This document shows positions 25,431 through 35,385 of a stretch of 64,000 nt of DNA, one piece after another (within the stretch, counting starts at the first letter, position 1; each line of letters opens with the position of its first letter). Below the pieces are notes generated by a model. The model was not told the DNA's origin, ran no database searches, and saw nothing but the letters and a program-made list of their open reading frames with translations. This DNA is from Pseudoduganella dura (GTDB lineage Bacteria; Pseudomonadota; Gammaproteobacteria; Burkholderiales; Burkholderiaceae_D). Made by a program: the position numbers and the translations under genes. The stretch is from positions 5,704,001-5,768,000 of the forward strand of contig NZ_WNWM01000002.1 in assembly GCF_009727155.1 (NCBI RefSeq), in the 5' to 3' direction.

Positions 25431-26333
25431 CTGTCGGCCCGCGAGCTCGGCCTGAAGCGTGACGTGGTCGATGCCGTGCCTTTCCAGCAGCATCGCGCGG
25501 ATCGCCTTCAGTACGGCGGGCCAGTGCTGCAGGTCGTGCACTTCCACGTGGCCGATCAGCGCCGGCTGCCCCGGCGCCATGTCCCATACATGCAGGTCGT
25601 GCACCGAGGCCACGCCGTCGACGCCTTCGAGGTCGTTGCCCACCTTTTCATATTCGATATCGTCGGGCACGCCTTCCATCAGGTGGTGGCCCGATTCGCG
25701 CAGGATGCCGACGGTGGATTTCAGCAGCAGCAGCGACACCAGCAGCGACAGCAGCGGGTCGATCTGCATCCAGCCCGTGTAGTAGATGACGATACCGGCG
25801 GCCAGCGCGGCCACCGAGCCGAGCATGTCGCCCAGTACATGCACCAGCGCCGCGCGCGTATTCATGCTTTCGCGGTCCCGCGACAGCACGAACGCGACGA
25901 GCACGTTCACCACCAGCCCGATGGCGGCAACGCCGGCAACCGTGCCGCCCTGCACGGCCTGGGGCTGGGCGAACCGGTGCACGGCTTCGAACACGATCCA
26001 GCCGATCACCAGCAGCATGACCAGCCCGTTGACGAAGGCGGCCAGCGCCTCCGCGCGGCCAAAACCGAACGAATAGCGCGACGACGGCGGCCGCTTGGCG
26101 ATCAGCTGCGCGAACAGCGCCAGCCCGAGCGACGCGGCATCGGTGACCATGTGGCCGGCATCGGAAATCAGCGCAAGGGAATTGGCCATGAAGCCGGCCA
26201 CAACTTCGACACAGGCAAACACCAGCGTCAGGCCCACGGCCCAGGCAAGGATCGACTGGCTGCGGTCGGCGCGCTGGTGCTTGTACTTGGCGTCGCCCTT
26301 CAGGTGGGCGTGCAGGTGGCTGGTGGCGTTCAT
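25428..26333 (-). CDS. cation diffusion facilitator transporter
   Basis: 301 residues from ATG 26333 (MNATSHLHAHLKGD). Proton-coupled metal efflux protein of the inner membrane with six membrane helices (about 30-215) and a C-terminal cytoplasmic metal domain. Metal site residues are in DAGHMVTDA (helix 2) and HVLGDMLGS (helix 5); the H/D pattern is that of Zn/Co/Cd exporters. The N terminus has a short His cluster. The last codons overlap an intergenic palindromic repeat. Confidence 0.92.
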   Translation of the reverse strand: MNATSHLHAHLKGDAKYKHQRADRSQSILAWAVGLTLVFACVEVVAGFMANSLALISDAGHMVTDAASLGLALFAQLIAKRPPSSRYSFGFGRAEALAAFVNGLVMLLVIGWIVFEAVHRFAQPQAVQGGTVAGVAAIGLVVNVLVAFVLSRDRESMNTRAALVHVLGDMLGSVAALAAGIVIYYTGWMQIDPLLSLLVSLLLLKSTVGILRESGHHLMEGVPDDIEYEKVGNDLEGVDGVASVHDLHVWDMAPGQPALIGHVEVHDLQHWPAVLKAIRAMLLERHGIDHVTLQAELAGRQ

Positions 26334-26460
26334 TATTGTCCGGTCGGGTGTGTCGCAAAAATATAGCACGCGTGCCGGGCGCGCATGATTTCGCATGGAC
26401 GGCAGAGGGCGGTCCGGATGACGCCTCGCATGCCGGCAGTGAACGGATCAAATTTGACCC

Positions 26461-26489
26461 TTGTCATATTCGCGAGTCGTCCCTATAAT
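26461..26489 (+). promoter_or_regulatory. sigma-70 promoter of the tRNA-Val genes
   Basis: TTGTCA at 26461-26466, a 17-bp spacer and TATAAT at 26484-26489, ending 10 bp before the first tRNA. Very near to consensus. Confidence 0.88.
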
Positions 26490-26499
26490 GCTCGGCATT

Positions 26500-26576
26500 G
26501 GGCGGTTAGTTCAGCTGGTTAGAATACTTGGTCGACATCCAAGGGGTCGGGGATTCGAATTCCTCACCGCCCACCA
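26500..26576 (+). tRNA. tRNA-Val(GAC), copy 1
   Basis: 77-nt cloverleaf with encoded CCA. Acceptor GGGCGGT/ACCGCCC, D stem GTTC/GAAT, anticodon stem CTTGG/CCAAG around TCGACAT, T stem GGGGA/TCCTC. Anticodon GAC reads GUC/GUU. Position 33 is C instead of the nearly invariant U, in both copies. Confidence 0.93.
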
Positions 26577-26668
26577 GAATGCGAAGAGGTGCTCCACGGT
26601 GTGGGGCGGCCTCATCGAATTCAGGACAGCAAGGCAGTATGGTAGTGGAAGTGCAACGCAGTACAAGA

Positions 26669-26745
26669 GGGCGGTTAGTTCAGCTGGTTAGAATACTTGG
26701 TCGACATCCAAGGGGTCGGGGATTCGAATTCCTCACCGCCCACCA
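26669..26745 (+). tRNA. tRNA-Val(GAC), copy 2
   Basis: Identical over all 77 nt to copy 1, 92 bp downstream, with CCA encoded. No separate promoter is evident in the spacer, so both are probably cut from one precursor starting at the promoter before copy 1. The spacer does not resemble a tRNA. Confidence 0.93.
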
Positions 26746-26899
26746 GAATTCGGTAGCAACTTGGCCGGCGCGGCAGTGCTGGCACATCAATATAAGAGCG
26801 AGAAAGGCAATCCGGTTATGACACCGCGAACTACAACCGTAAGGTTTGGTGAGTGACGCTAGTCGATCGGCTTTCTTTTGCTTTTTCAAATTGAAAGAT

Positions 26900-26925
26900 A
26901 ACGCGGCTAGTCCGCGTTTTTTTTC
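26900..26925 (+). terminator. rho-independent terminator before thrS
   Basis: AACGCGG, loop CTAGT, CCGCGTT followed by eight T. It ends the tRNA-Val transcript or may attenuate reading into thrS, whose start is 60 bp further on. Confidence 0.85.
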
Positions 26926-26984
26926 GTCCCCGTTTTCCCTTATTTTCAGTTGCGTTATTACGGCCCCGTGCCGATTGGAGATCA

Positions 26985-28895
26985 ATGATGGTATCAGTCC
27001 GACTTCCCGATGGGTCCGTGCGCCAGTTCGACGCACCGGTTACTGTGGCCCAGGTGGCCTCCAACATCAGCACGAGCCTGGCCAAGGTCGCGCTCGCAGG
27101 CAAGGTCGACGGCAAGGTCGTCGATACCTCGTTCCTGATCGAGCAGGATGCGGACGTGGCGATCGTCACCGACAAGGATCCCGAGGGCCTGGACGTGATT
27201 CGCCACTCGGCCGCCCACCTGCTGGCCTACGCCGTCAAGGAGCTGTTCCCCGACGCGCAGGTGACGATCGGCCCGACGATCGAAAACGGTTTCTATTACG
27301 ACTTCTCGTACAAGCGCCCGTTCACGCCGGATGACCTGGTGGCGATCGAGAAAAAGATGGCCGAGCTGGCCAAGAAGGACGAGCCGGTCACCCGCAAGGT
27401 GCTGCCGCGCGACGAGGCCGTGGCGTACTTCAAGTCGATCGGCGAACACTACAAGGCTGAAATCATCAGCTCGATCCCGGCCGGCGAAGACGTGTCGCTG
27501 TACAGCGAAGGCAAGTTCACCGACCTGTGCCGCGGCCCGCACGTGCCCTCGACCGGCAAGCTGAAAGTGTTCAAGCTGATGAAGCTGGCCGGCGCGTACT
27601 GGCGCGGCGACTCGAAGAACGAGATGCTGCAGCGCGTGTACGGCACCGCGTGGGCGAAAAAGGAAGACCAGGAGCAGTACCTGCACATGCTGGAGGAGGC
27701 GGAAAAGCGCGACCACCGGAAGCTGGGCAAGCAGCTGGACTTCTTCCACTTCCAGGACGAGGCGCCGGGCCTGGTGTTCTGGCACCCGAAGGGCTGGACG
27801 ATCTGGCAGCAGGTCGAGCAGTACATGCGCAAGAAATACCAGGACAACGGCTACCAGGAAGTGAAGGCGCCGCAGATCCTGGATGCGAGCCTGTGGGCCA
27901 AGACCGGTCACTGGGATAACTACCGCGAAAACATGTTCGTCACGGAATCGGAAAACCGTTCGTATGCGCTCAAGCCGATGAACTGCCCGGGCCACGTGCA
28001 GATCTTCAATTCGGGCATGCGCTCGTACCGCGACCTGCCGCTGCGCTACGGCGAATTCGGCCAGTGCCACCGCAACGAACCGTCCGGCGCGCTGCACGGC
28101 ATCATGCGCGTGCGCGGCTTTACCCAGGACGATGGCCACATCTTCTGCACGCACGAGCAGATCGAGCCGGAAGTGGTGGCGTTCCACCAGCAGGCGATGG
28201 AAGTCTACGAGGATTTCGACTTCACCAACATCGAGGTCAAGCTGGCGCTGCGTCCGGATAACCGGATCGGCACCGACGAAGTCTGGAACGATGCCGAGGA
28301 AGCGCTGCGCCAGGGCCTGCGCGCCTGCGGCGTGACGTGGACGGAGCTGCCGGGCGAGGGCGCGTTCTACGGTCCGAAGATCGAGTACCACCTGAAGGAT
28401 TCGCTGGGCCGCCCATGGCAGGTCGGCACGATGCAGGTCGACTTCTTCATGCCGGAGCGCCTGGGCGCCGAGTACGTGGCGGTCGACAACTCGCGCAAGG
28501 TGCCGGTGATGCTGCACCGCGCGATCGTCGGTTCGATGGAGCGCTTCATCGGCATCCTGATCGAAAACTATGCCGGCGCGTTGCCGATGTGGCTGGCGCC
28601 GGTGCAGGTCGCCATCCTGAACATCTCCGACGGACAGGCCGAATATGCGACAGAACTGGCCGCCAGGCTGCGCAAGCTGGGCTACCGCGTCACGGCTGAT
28701 TTGCGCAACGAGAAGATCACGTATAAAATACGTGAACATTCCGTCCAAAAATTGCCTTACATCCTGGTTATCGGGGATAAGGAGCGGGATGCCAATACCG
28801 TGGCCGTGCGTGCGCGGGGCAATGTCGATCTGGGTGTAATGTCCATCGATGCCCTGGTAGAGCGACTCTCTGATGATGTCGCCAACAAAGCCTGA
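26985..28895 (+). CDS. thrS: threonyl-tRNA synthetase
   Basis: 636 residues, full class II enzyme. TGS domain at 1-61, editing domain with [11 protein letters not shown] (about 75), catalytic core from 240 (motif 2 [14 protein letters not shown]; zinc ligands include the Cys in MNCPGHV), and anticodon-binding domain at the C terminus. GGAG lies 6 bp before the first of two adjacent ATGs. It leads the thrS-infC-rpmI-rplT-pheST-ihfA block. Confidence 0.97.
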   Translation: MMVSVRLPDGSVRQFDAPVTVAQVASNISTSLAKVALAGKVDGKVVDTSFLIEQDADVAIVTDKDPEGLDVIRHSAAHLLAYAVKELFPDAQVTIGPTIENGFYYDFSYKRPFTPDDLVAIEKKMAELAKKDEPVTRKVLPRDEAVAYFKSIGEHYKAEIISSIPAGEDVSLYSEGKFTDLCRGPHVPSTGKLKVFKLMKLAGAYWRGDSKNEMLQRVYGTAWAKKEDQEQYLHMLEEAEKRDHRKLGKQLDFFHFQDEAPGLVFWHPKGWTIWQQVEQYMRKKYQDNGYQEVKAPQILDASLWAKTGHWDNYRENMFVTESENRSYALKPMNCPGHVQIFNSGMRSYRDLPLRYGEFGQCHRNEPSGALHGIMRVRGFTQDDGHIFCTHEQIEPEVVAFHQQAMEVYEDFDFTNIEVKLALRPDNRIGTDEVWNDAEEALRQGLRACGVTWTELPGEGAFYGPKIEYHLKDSLGRPWQVGTMQVDFFMPERLGAEYVAVDNSRKVPVMLHRAIVGSMERFIGILIENYAGALPMWLAPVQVAILNISDGQAEYATELAARLRKLGYRVTADLRNEKITYKIREHSVQKLPYILVIGDKERDANTVAVRARGNVDLGVMSIDALVERLSDDVANKA

Positions 28896-28956
28896 CGGGG
28901 CTTTCTAACGAAGCTCCGTAACCGGCCACCACATCAAATTTTTAAAGGAAACTGCA

Positions 28957-29490
28957 ATAGCTACTGACAAGTCGCAGCATCGCATCAATGGCGAAATCAC
29001 GGCACCGGAAATGCGTCTTTCCGGTGTCAATAATGAGCCGCTGGGCATCGTGAGCCTGGCCGAAGCCTTCCGCCTTGCGGAAGAAGCGAACGTGGACCTC
29101 GTGGAAATTGCGCCGACCGCGCAGCCACCGGTTTGCCGTCTGATGGATTACGGTAAGTTCAAGTACTCCGAGCAGAAGAAGGCGCACGAAGCCAAATTGA
29201 AGCAGAAAGTCATTTCGGTGAAGGAAGTCAAATTCCGCCCCGGTACTGACGATGGCGACTACAGCATCAAGCTGCGTAACCTGATCAAGTTCCTGGAGGA
29301 TGGTGACAAGACGAAGATCACCCTCCGTTACCGTGGGCGCGAGATGGCCCACCAGGATATCGGCATGCGCATGCTGGAACGCCTGAAGGTGGATCTGGAG
29401 GAATTCGGCCAGGTCGAGCAGTTCCCCAAGATGGAAGGGCGTCAAATGATCATGATCATTGCCCCCAAGAAAAAAAATCCGCCGCGGTAA
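28957..29490 (+). CDS. infC: translation initiation factor IF-3 with AUA start
   Basis: 178 residues when read from ATA 28957, preceded by AAAGGA at a 7-bp distance. The first ATG (29011) is codon 19 and would remove the conserved start [21 protein letters not shown]-3 N domain (to about 80), linker helix and C domain ([36 protein letters not shown]) are complete. IF-3 rejects non-canonical starts, and infC genes commonly use AUU or similar for self-control; AUA here would serve the same feedback. Confidence 0.93.
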   Translation: MATDKSQHRINGEITAPEMRLSGVNNEPLGIVSLAEAFRLAEEANVDLVEIAPTAQPPVCRLMDYGKFKYSEQKKAHEAKLKQKVISVKEVKFRPGTDDGDYSIKLRNLIKFLEDGDKTKITLRYRGREMAHQDIGMRMLERLKVDLEEFGQVEQFPKMEGRQMIMIIAPKKKNPPR

Positions 29491-29491
29491 T

Positions 29492-29596
29492 CCTGCAAAG
29501 CGGGCGCATTTCGGGTCCACCGTGCTCCGCATCGGCGGACCGACCGTACTCAAGTACGGTTCCGCGCGCTAGACCCGAACTGCATCCCGCTGCAGG
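29492..29596. repeat. 105-bp palindromic intergenic repeat
   Basis: Starts 2 bp after infC. Arms CCTGCAAAGCGGG...TTCGGGTC and GACCCGAA...CCCGCTGCAGG pair imperfectly; the centre has GTACTCAAGTAC. Same length and layout as the element at 25325-25430, but the arm sequences differ. Confidence 0.7.
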
Positions 29597-29656
29597 TTAC
29601 CGGGGCGGATTTCAACTATGCATCCGGCAATGATGGTGCGCAGTTGAAAAATTCGG

Positions 29657-29732
29657 TATAATTGCCGGCTGCCGATCAGCTGGTGTCGGACGCCTCGGGT
29701 CGGTCCGCCGCCGCGGTCGGACACCGGTTTTT
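29657..29732 (+). promoter_or_regulatory. rpmI-rplT leader with possible promoter and attenuator
   Basis: TATAAT at 29657-29662 with no good -35. Downstream GGTGTC (29682-29687) pairs with GACACC (29720-29725) ahead of a TTTTT run (29728-29732), a terminator-like hairpin in a 295-bp leader. In E. coli, L20 represses this operon through its leader; whether the same holds here is inference. Confidence 0.35.
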
Positions 29733-29891
29733 GCTTCCGAAGCCGGCGAAAAGAATTTGCGGGATCAAATCCGCAACATGTAGTGGCCCCGCAGCCGCTG
29801 CATCAACAAGTGAAAGCAGGCACCCAAGCGCAACGTGTTGTTGCCACCTGCGATCCTGTTATTTGGAGCTGTCCGCGAGGACAGATGTGTT

Positions 29892-30089
29892 ATGCCAAAA
29901 ATGAAGACCAAAAGCTCTGCGAAGAAGCGTTTTCGCGTGCGTCCGGGTGGTACCGTCAAATCGGGTATGGCGTTCAAGCGTCACATCCTGACCAAGAAAA
30001 CCACCAAAAACAAGCGTCAGCTGCGTGGCACCCGTAACATCAATGCGTCCGACGTCACCAGCGTCCTGCGCATGATGCCGTCCGCTTAA
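29892..30089 (+). CDS. rpmI: ribosomal protein L35
   Basis: 65 residues from ATG 29892 ([20 protein letters not shown]), the normal length. Very basic 50S protein. Precedes rplT by 24 bp, as in most bacteria; a longer frame starting at 29835 lies in the leader. Confidence 0.97.
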   Translation: MPKMKTKSSAKKRFRVRPGGTVKSGMAFKRHILTKKTTKNKRQLRGTRNINASDVTSVLRMMPSA

Positions 30090-30113
30090 TCTCACACTCA
30101 TTAAGGAGCTACT

Positions 30114-30476
30114 ATGCCTCGAGTAAAACGTGGGGTTACCGCGCGTGCCCGTCATAAAAAAGTATTAAACCAGGCCAAGGGTTACCGCGGTCGTCGCAGC
30201 AAGGTTTACCGTATTGCCAAGCAAGCAGTCATGCGCGCTGGCCAGTACGCCTACCGCGATCGTCGTAACAAGAAGCGCGTCTTCCGCGCACTGTGGATCA
30301 CCCGTATCAACGCGGCTTCGCGCGAACACGGCCTGACCTACAGCGTCTTCATGAACGGCCTGAAGAAAGCTGCTATCGAACTGGACCGTAAGGTCCTGGC
30401 CGATATGGCTGTGATGGACAAGCCGGCGTTTGCCGCGATTGTCAACGCCGTGAAAGCAAAGATCGCTGCTGCTTAA
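30114..30476 (+). CDS. rplT: ribosomal protein L20
   Basis: 120 residues, 50S assembly protein with the basic N-terminal helix ([20 protein letters not shown]) and globular C domain ([20 protein letters not shown]). Good AAGGAG before the start. L20 usually represses its own operon by binding the leader RNA. Confidence 0.97.
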   Translation: MPRVKRGVTARARHKKVLNQAKGYRGRRSKVYRIAKQAVMRAGQYAYRDRRNKKRVFRALWITRINAASREHGLTYSVFMNGLKKAAIELDRKVLADMAVMDKPAFAAIVNAVKAKIAAA

Positions 30477-30534
30477 TTATCACTAAGCAATAGCAATCGA
30501 TTGTTGCGTGCCGCCCGATGGGTGGTGCGAAGAG

Positions 30535-30567
30535 CGGGGCACGGGATAACGACCGGTGCCCCGTTTT
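30535..30567 (+). terminator. terminator/attenuator before pheS
   Basis: CGGGGCAC and GTGCCCCG with a 13-nt loop and TTTT, 29 bp before pheS. It could end the rplT transcript or control entry into pheST; no leader peptide rich in Phe was found. Confidence 0.7.
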
Positions 30568-30595
30568 ACATTTCCAGCATAGGAAAATCAGTCGG

Positions 30596-31612
30596 ATGAA
30601 CTCCCTCGAACAAATCGTTTCCGTCGCGCAGGCTGACTTCCTCGCCGCCGCGGATGCCGCCGCACTTGAAAACGCCAAAGCCAGGTACCTTGGCAAGACT
30701 GGCCAGATTACCGAACTGATGAAGGGCCTCGGCAAGCTCGCACCCGAGGAAAAGAAAGCGCAAGGCGCGCTGATCAACGCCGCCAAAGGGCAGATCGAAG
30801 CCGCGCTGACCGCGCGCCGCGATGCCCTGGCCGATGCGCAGCTGCAGCAGCGCCTGAACGCCGAAGCGATCGACGTGACCCTGCCCGGCCGCGGCCGCGC
30901 TCCCGGTGGCATCCATCCGGTGATGCGCACGTGGGAACGGGTGGAGGCGATCTTCCGCTCGATCGGCTTCGACGTGGCCGGCGGCCCCGAAATCGAAACC
31001 GACTGGACCAACTTCACGGCGCTCAACAGCCCGGAAAACCACCCGGCCCGCTCGATGCAGGACACGTTCTACATCGAAGGCAACGACAGTACCGGCAAGC
31101 CGCTGCTGCTGCGCACGCACACCAGCCCGATGCAGGTGCGCTACGCCCGCAGCCACCAGCCGCCGATCAAGGTGATCGCGCCGGGCCGCACCTACCGCGT
31201 CGACAGCGACGCCACCCACTCGCCGATGTTCCACCAGGTCGAAGGCCTGTGGATCGCCGAGAACATCAGCTTTGCCGACCTGAAGGGCGTCTACCTGAAC
31301 TTCGTGAAGGCCTTCTTCGAGACGGATGACCTGGAAGTGCGGTTCCGCCCGTCCTACTTCCCGTTCACCGAACCTTCGGCCGAGATCGATATCGCCTTCG
31401 GTTCCGGTCCGCTGAAGGGGCGCTGGCTGGAAGTATCCGGTTCGGGCCAGGTGCACCCGAGCGTGGTGCGCAATTTCGGGCTGGACCCGGAAAAATACAT
31501 CGGCTTCGCGTTCGGCTCCGGCCTCGAGCGCCTGACGATGCTGCGCTATGGCGTCAACGACCTGCGCCTGTTCTACGAAGGCGACCTGCGCTTCCTGAAG
31601 CAGTTCAATTAA
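30596..31612 (+). CDS. pheS: phenylalanyl-tRNA synthetase alpha subunit
   Basis: 338 residues from ATG 30596 ([10 protein letters not shown]). N-terminal coiled coil, then class II core: motif 2 [21 protein letters not shown] and motif 3 [17 protein letters not shown]. The Phe-binding pocket region is in FSAEID-like [10 protein letters not shown]. Works as an alpha2-beta2 tetramer with PheT, encoded 61 bp downstream. Confidence 0.97.
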   Translation: MNSLEQIVSVAQADFLAAADAAALENAKARYLGKTGQITELMKGLGKLAPEEKKAQGALINAAKGQIEAALTARRDALADAQLQQRLNAEAIDVTLPGRGRAPGGIHPVMRTWERVEAIFRSIGFDVAGGPEIETDWTNFTALNSPENHPARSMQDTFYIEGNDSTGKPLLLRTHTSPMQVRYARSHQPPIKVIAPGRTYRVDSDATHSPMFHQVEGLWIAENISFADLKGVYLNFVKAFFETDDLEVRFRPSYFPFTEPSAEIDIAFGSGPLKGRWLEVSGSGQVHPSVVRNFGLDPEKYIGFAFGSGLERLTMLRYGVNDLRLFYEGDLRFLKQFN

Positions 31613-31673
31613 TCGGCTCGATCCGTTCAAGCTGTCATTAATTTCGTTAACAAGAATTCAAGGCTGATCGATA

Positions 31674-34100
31674 ATGCAATTCTCCGAAAACTGGCTCCGT
31701 ACGATGGTCGATCCGAAGATGACTTCGGACGAGCTGTCCCACCTGCTGACGATGTCCGGCCTCGAAGTGGAAGAAGTGGAACCCGTCGCGCCGCCGTTCA
31801 CCAACGTGGTGGTCGGCCACGTGCGCGAAGTGCAGAAGCACCCGAACGCGGATCGCCTGAACGTGTGCCAGGTCGACGTGGGCACCGGCACGCTGCTCAA
31901 CATCGTGTGCGGCGCGCCGAACGTGCGCGAAGGCCTGCGCGTGGCATGCGCCACGGCCGGCGCCGTCCTGCCGCCGGGCGCGGACGGCAAGCCGTTCGAA
32001 ATCAAGGTCGGGAAACTGCGCGGCGTCGAATCGCAAGGCATGCTGTGCTCGGCACGCGAACTGAAGCTCTCCGAAGACCATGGCGGCTTGCTGGAACTGC
32101 CGGACGATGCGCCGGTGGGCACCAATTTCCGCGATTACTACGCGCTGAACGACCTGAAATTCACCATCAAGCTGACGCCGAACAAGGCCGACTGCCTGTC
32201 CGTGCTGGGTGTGGCGCGCGAAGTGTCGGCGCTGACCGGCACGCCGCTCAACGCCCCGCAAAGTGCCCCCGTGGCCGTGACGCTCGATGAAACGCTGCCG
32301 GTGAAAATCGGCGCGCCGGACCTGTGTGGCCGCTTTGCCGGCCGCGTCATCCGCAACCTGGATGCGAAAGCCGCCACGCCGGACTGGATGAAGCAGCGCC
32401 TCGAGCGCAGCGGGCAGCGTTCGCTGTCTGCGCTGGTCGACATCTCGAACTACGTGATGCTGGAGCTGGGCCGCCCGTCGCACGTGTTCGACCTGGACAA
32501 GATCCACGGCGGCCTCGAGGTGCGCTGGGGCAGGGCAGGCGAATCGCTGAAGCTGCTGAACGGCAATACGGTCTCCGTCGACGAGTGGGTCGGCGTGGTG
32601 GCCGACGAGCAGAATGTGGAATCGCTGGCCGGCATCATGGGCGGCGACGCCACCGCCGTGTCGCTCGACACGACCAACGTCTACGTCGAAGCGGCGTTCT
32701 GGTGGCCGAACGCCATCCAGGGCCGCGCCCGCAAGTACAATTTCTCCACCGACGCGGCGCACCGCTTCGAGCGTGGCGTCGACTATGCCACGATCCCCGA
32801 GCACATCGAGCGCATCACCGCGCTGATCCTCGAAATCTGCGGCACGGCGGAGACGAAGGTGGGTCCGGTCGACGACCAGGTCGTCAACCTGCCGCAGCGC
32901 CGGCCCGTGCAGCTGCGCACCGCGCGCGCCCAGAAAGTGATCGGCGTGCCGCTGACCGACGAGGTCATCGGCGACATCTTCACGCGCCTGGCGCTGCCGT
33001 TCACCGTTGAAAACGGCGTGTTCTCGGTAACGGCGCCCAGCTACCGTTTCGACATCGAGATCGAGGAAGACCTGATCGAGGAAGTGGCGCGCGTCTACGG
33101 CTTCGAGAATATCCCGACCCGCGCGCCGGTCGCCGAGAACACGATGCATATCGCGCCGGAAAATACCCGCTCGATCTTCGCCGTGCGGCACCAGCTGGCC
33201 GACCTGGGCTACCAGGAAGTGGTCAACATGAGTTTCGTGGAAGCACAATGGGAACTGGACTTCAACGGCAACGCGGAACCGATCAGGCTGCAAAACCCGA
33301 TCGCCAGCCAGTTGTCCGTGATGCGCTCGTCGCTGATCGGCAGCCTGGTGGCCAACGTGCGCTACAACGTCAACCGCAAGGCGCCGCGTGTGCGCGCGTT
33401 CGAGGTGGGCGCCGTGTACAGGCGCGATGCGACCGTCCAGGACGGCCCGCTGACGGTGGCCGGCTACGACCAGCCGCAGCGCGTGGGCGCGATCGCCTAC
33501 GGTCCGCAGGCCGACGAGCAATGGGGCCTGCCAACCCGCGACGCCGATTTCTTCGATGCCAAGGCCGACCTGGAGGCGCTGTTTGCGCCCGCCCAGTTGC
33601 GCTTCGCCAGGCTGGAGCACCCGGCCCTGCACCCGGGCCGTGCCGCTTCGGTGTCGCTGGACGGCAAGGTGATCGGCTTCATTGGCGAGCTGCACCCGCG
33701 TTGGCTGCAGAAATACGACCTGCCGAAAGCGCCGGTCGTGTTCGAGGTTGATGTCGCTGCTTTGCAGCAACGCAAAGTTCCCGTGCATACCGAGATTTCG
33801 AAGTTCCCGGGCACCAGTCGCGACCTTGCTCTGGTGGTGCCGAACACCGTGGCGGTGCAGGAACTGCTCGATGTCTTCCATGCCGCCGCGACCGCGAGCG
33901 AACATGGGCGCATCGTGCAAGCCATTGTTTTGTTTGATGAATACCGTGGCGTCGGCCTCGCGTCGGACGAGAAATCGCTTGCTTTCCGCTTTAGCTTGCA
34001 AGATACTCAAACAACCCTGCAGGACGAAATCGTCGATGCGTTGATGGGTTCGTTGGCCGATGCGGCAACGCAAAAGCTTGGCGCCCGGCTCCGCAAATAA
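31674..34100 (+). CDS. pheT: phenylalanyl-tRNA synthetase beta subunit
   Basis: 808 residues. Order: EMAP/tRNA-binding domain (about 40-150, [20 protein letters not shown]), B3/B4 editing domain, B5 domain, catalytic-like core and C-terminal ferredoxin-like anticodon domain ([20 protein letters not shown]). Full length for bacteria. Starts [10 protein letters not shown] at 31674. Confidence 0.97.
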   Translation: MQFSENWLRTMVDPKMTSDELSHLLTMSGLEVEEVEPVAPPFTNVVVGHVREVQKHPNADRLNVCQVDVGTGTLLNIVCGAPNVREGLRVACATAGAVLPPGADGKPFEIKVGKLRGVESQGMLCSARELKLSEDHGGLLELPDDAPVGTNFRDYYALNDLKFTIKLTPNKADCLSVLGVAREVSALTGTPLNAPQSAPVAVTLDETLPVKIGAPDLCGRFAGRVIRNLDAKAATPDWMKQRLERSGQRSLSALVDISNYVMLELGRPSHVFDLDKIHGGLEVRWGRAGESLKLLNGNTVSVDEWVGVVADEQNVESLAGIMGGDATAVSLDTTNVYVEAAFWWPNAIQGRARKYNFSTDAAHRFERGVDYATIPEHIERITALILEICGTAETKVGPVDDQVVNLPQRRPVQLRTARAQKVIGVPLTDEVIGDIFTRLALPFTVENGVFSVTAPSYRFDIEIEEDLIEEVARVYGFENIPTRAPVAENTMHIAPENTRSIFAVRHQLADLGYQEVVNMSFVEAQWELDFNGNAEPIRLQNPIASQLSVMRSSLIGSLVANVRYNVNRKAPRVRAFEVGAVYRRDATVQDGPLTVAGYDQPQRVGAIAYGPQADEQWGLPTRDADFFDAKADLEALFAPAQLRFARLEHPALHPGRAASVSLDGKVIGFIGELHPRWLQKYDLPKAPVVFEVDVAALQQRKVPVHTEISKFPGTSRDLALVVPNTVAVQELLDVFHAAATASEHGRIVQAIVLFDEYRGVGLASDEKSLAFRFSLQDTQTTLQDEIVDALMGSLADAATQKLGARLRK

Positions 34101-34166
34101 CCGGAGCGCCGTGCGTCGAAGCGTTCGATTCGGTAGCGCCAGGCCGTGAACCGCTGCGTTAACACG

Positions 34167-34199
34167 GTGGTAACGCTGTTGTAACGTTGTGGTAACTTA
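34167..34199. repeat. three degenerate copies of an 11-bp unit
   Basis: GTGGTAACGCT, GTTGTAACGTT and GTGGTAACTTA follow each other without gap in the 308-bp space between pheT and ihfA. The shared core is GTAAC. Confidence 0.7.
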
Positions 34200-34281
34200 G
34201 CGACAGCTTAAGCGCGGCAGTAATTACCGGTGCGAGCCTTCCGCGCACTGCAGTATTGATTCAGAATAGTCAACATTCAGG

Positions 34282-34325
34282 TTGTACTCAGCTTGTACTC
34301 AGCTTGTACTCAGTTTGTATTCAGT
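34282..34325. repeat. four tandem copies of a second 11-bp unit
   Basis: TTGTACTCAGC twice, TTGTACTCAGT and TTGTATTCAGT, ending 83 bp before ihfA. The rest of this 308-bp space shows no gene and no strong promoter. Confidence 0.85.
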
Positions 34326-34408
34326 TCACATCAAGCGGGTCCGGCATGCCGGACCCACGTACTTTGTAAAGGCAGGGCAGCAAAATTAACAACAACGACA
34401 CCGCGGTT

Positions 34409-34792
34409 ATGCAATCTGCGCTGGATGCCGAGTTGCACAGCGCCATGCAGGTTGCAAAGGTACGCAAGGAAGCCGAACTGAGCTTGCCAACGCTGACGAA
34501 GGCCGAACTGGCCGAGCTGCTGTTCGAACAGGTCGGCCTGAACAAGCGCGAAGCCAAAGACATGGTCGAAACGTTTTTCGACGAAATTCGCAATGCGCTC
34601 GAGCGGGGCGAAGCTGTCAAGCTCTCCGGTTTCGGCAACTTCCAGCTGCGCGACAAGCCGCAGCGGCCGGGCCGTAACCCGAAAACGGGCGAAGAGATTC
34701 CGATCACGGCGCGCCGCGTCGTGACCTTCCATGCCAGCCAGAAGCTGAAGGGCATGGTGGAAGAAAGTGCCGCGCTGGCACGCGCAGCCTGA
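34409..34792 (+). CDS. ihfA: integration host factor alpha subunit
   Basis: 127 residues, longer than the usual 99-105 because of an N-terminal extension of about 22 residues before [14 protein letters not shown]; a start at ATG 34445 would shorten it. DNA-bending HU/IHF fold with the beta-arm [20 protein letters not shown]. Its place after pheT, before a MerR gene, is the conserved one. Confidence 0.93.
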   Translation: MQSALDAELHSAMQVAKVRKEAELSLPTLTKAELAELLFEQVGLNKREAKDMVETFFDEIRNALERGEAVKLSGFGNFQLRDKPQRPGRNPKTGEEIPITARRVVTFHASQKLKGMVEESAALARAA

Positions 34793-34805
34793 TTAAAGGG
34801 AAGGC

Positions 34806-35192
34806 ATGAACGATCGCCTCAGCAAGACCGAACTGGTCAGCTTGCCGCCGATTCCGGCCAAGCGTTATTTCACGATCGGCGAGGTCAGCGAACTGTGCGG
34901 TGTGAAGCCGCACGTGCTGCGCTATTGGGAGCAGGAATTTACCCAACTCAAGCCAGTCAAGCGTCGCGGCAACCGCCGTTATTACCAGCACCACGAAGTA
35001 CTGTTGATCCGCCGTATCCGCGAACTGCTGTACGAGCAGGGCTTCACGATCAGTGGCGCGCGCAACAAGCTCGACAGTCGCGGCAGCGCCGGCCAGGAAG
35101 CGTATGATGACAACACGCCGCCGCCGCCGCCGCCGCTCGACCGGGAAATGATCCGCAGCGAACTGCTTGCGATCCTCAGCCTGTTGAAGTAA
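34806..35192 (+). CDS. MerR-family transcriptional regulator
   Basis: 128 residues. N-terminal MerR winged helix (YFTIGEVSELCGVKPHVLRY, WEQEFTQLKPVKRRGNRRYY), then a helix and a C-terminal tail with six consecutive prolines. No Cys cluster for metal sensing. This gene next to ihfA is common in beta- and gammaproteobacteria; its targets are unknown. It starts 13 bp after ihfA with GGGAAGG as binding site. Confidence 0.88.
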   Translation: MNDRLSKTELVSLPPIPAKRYFTIGEVSELCGVKPHVLRYWEQEFTQLKPVKRRGNRRYYQHHEVLLIRRIRELLYEQGFTISGARNKLDSRGSAGQEAYDDNTPPPPPPLDREMIRSELLAILSLLK

Positions 35193-35385
35193 ACGCAGCG
35201 CCGCCGGGCGCCGCCGGGGTCTATTATTTTGCAATCATTGTCTCTCCGTGTAGGCGCGACAATGGGTCAGAACGTTAAATGTTTGGTGTTACAATATCAA
35301 CGTTAAAATTCTGTTAGTGAAAATACAGACGCTCGGCGAGCGATCCAGTGCTAATTTCCCAAGCTAGGGATATACGAGGGAAACA

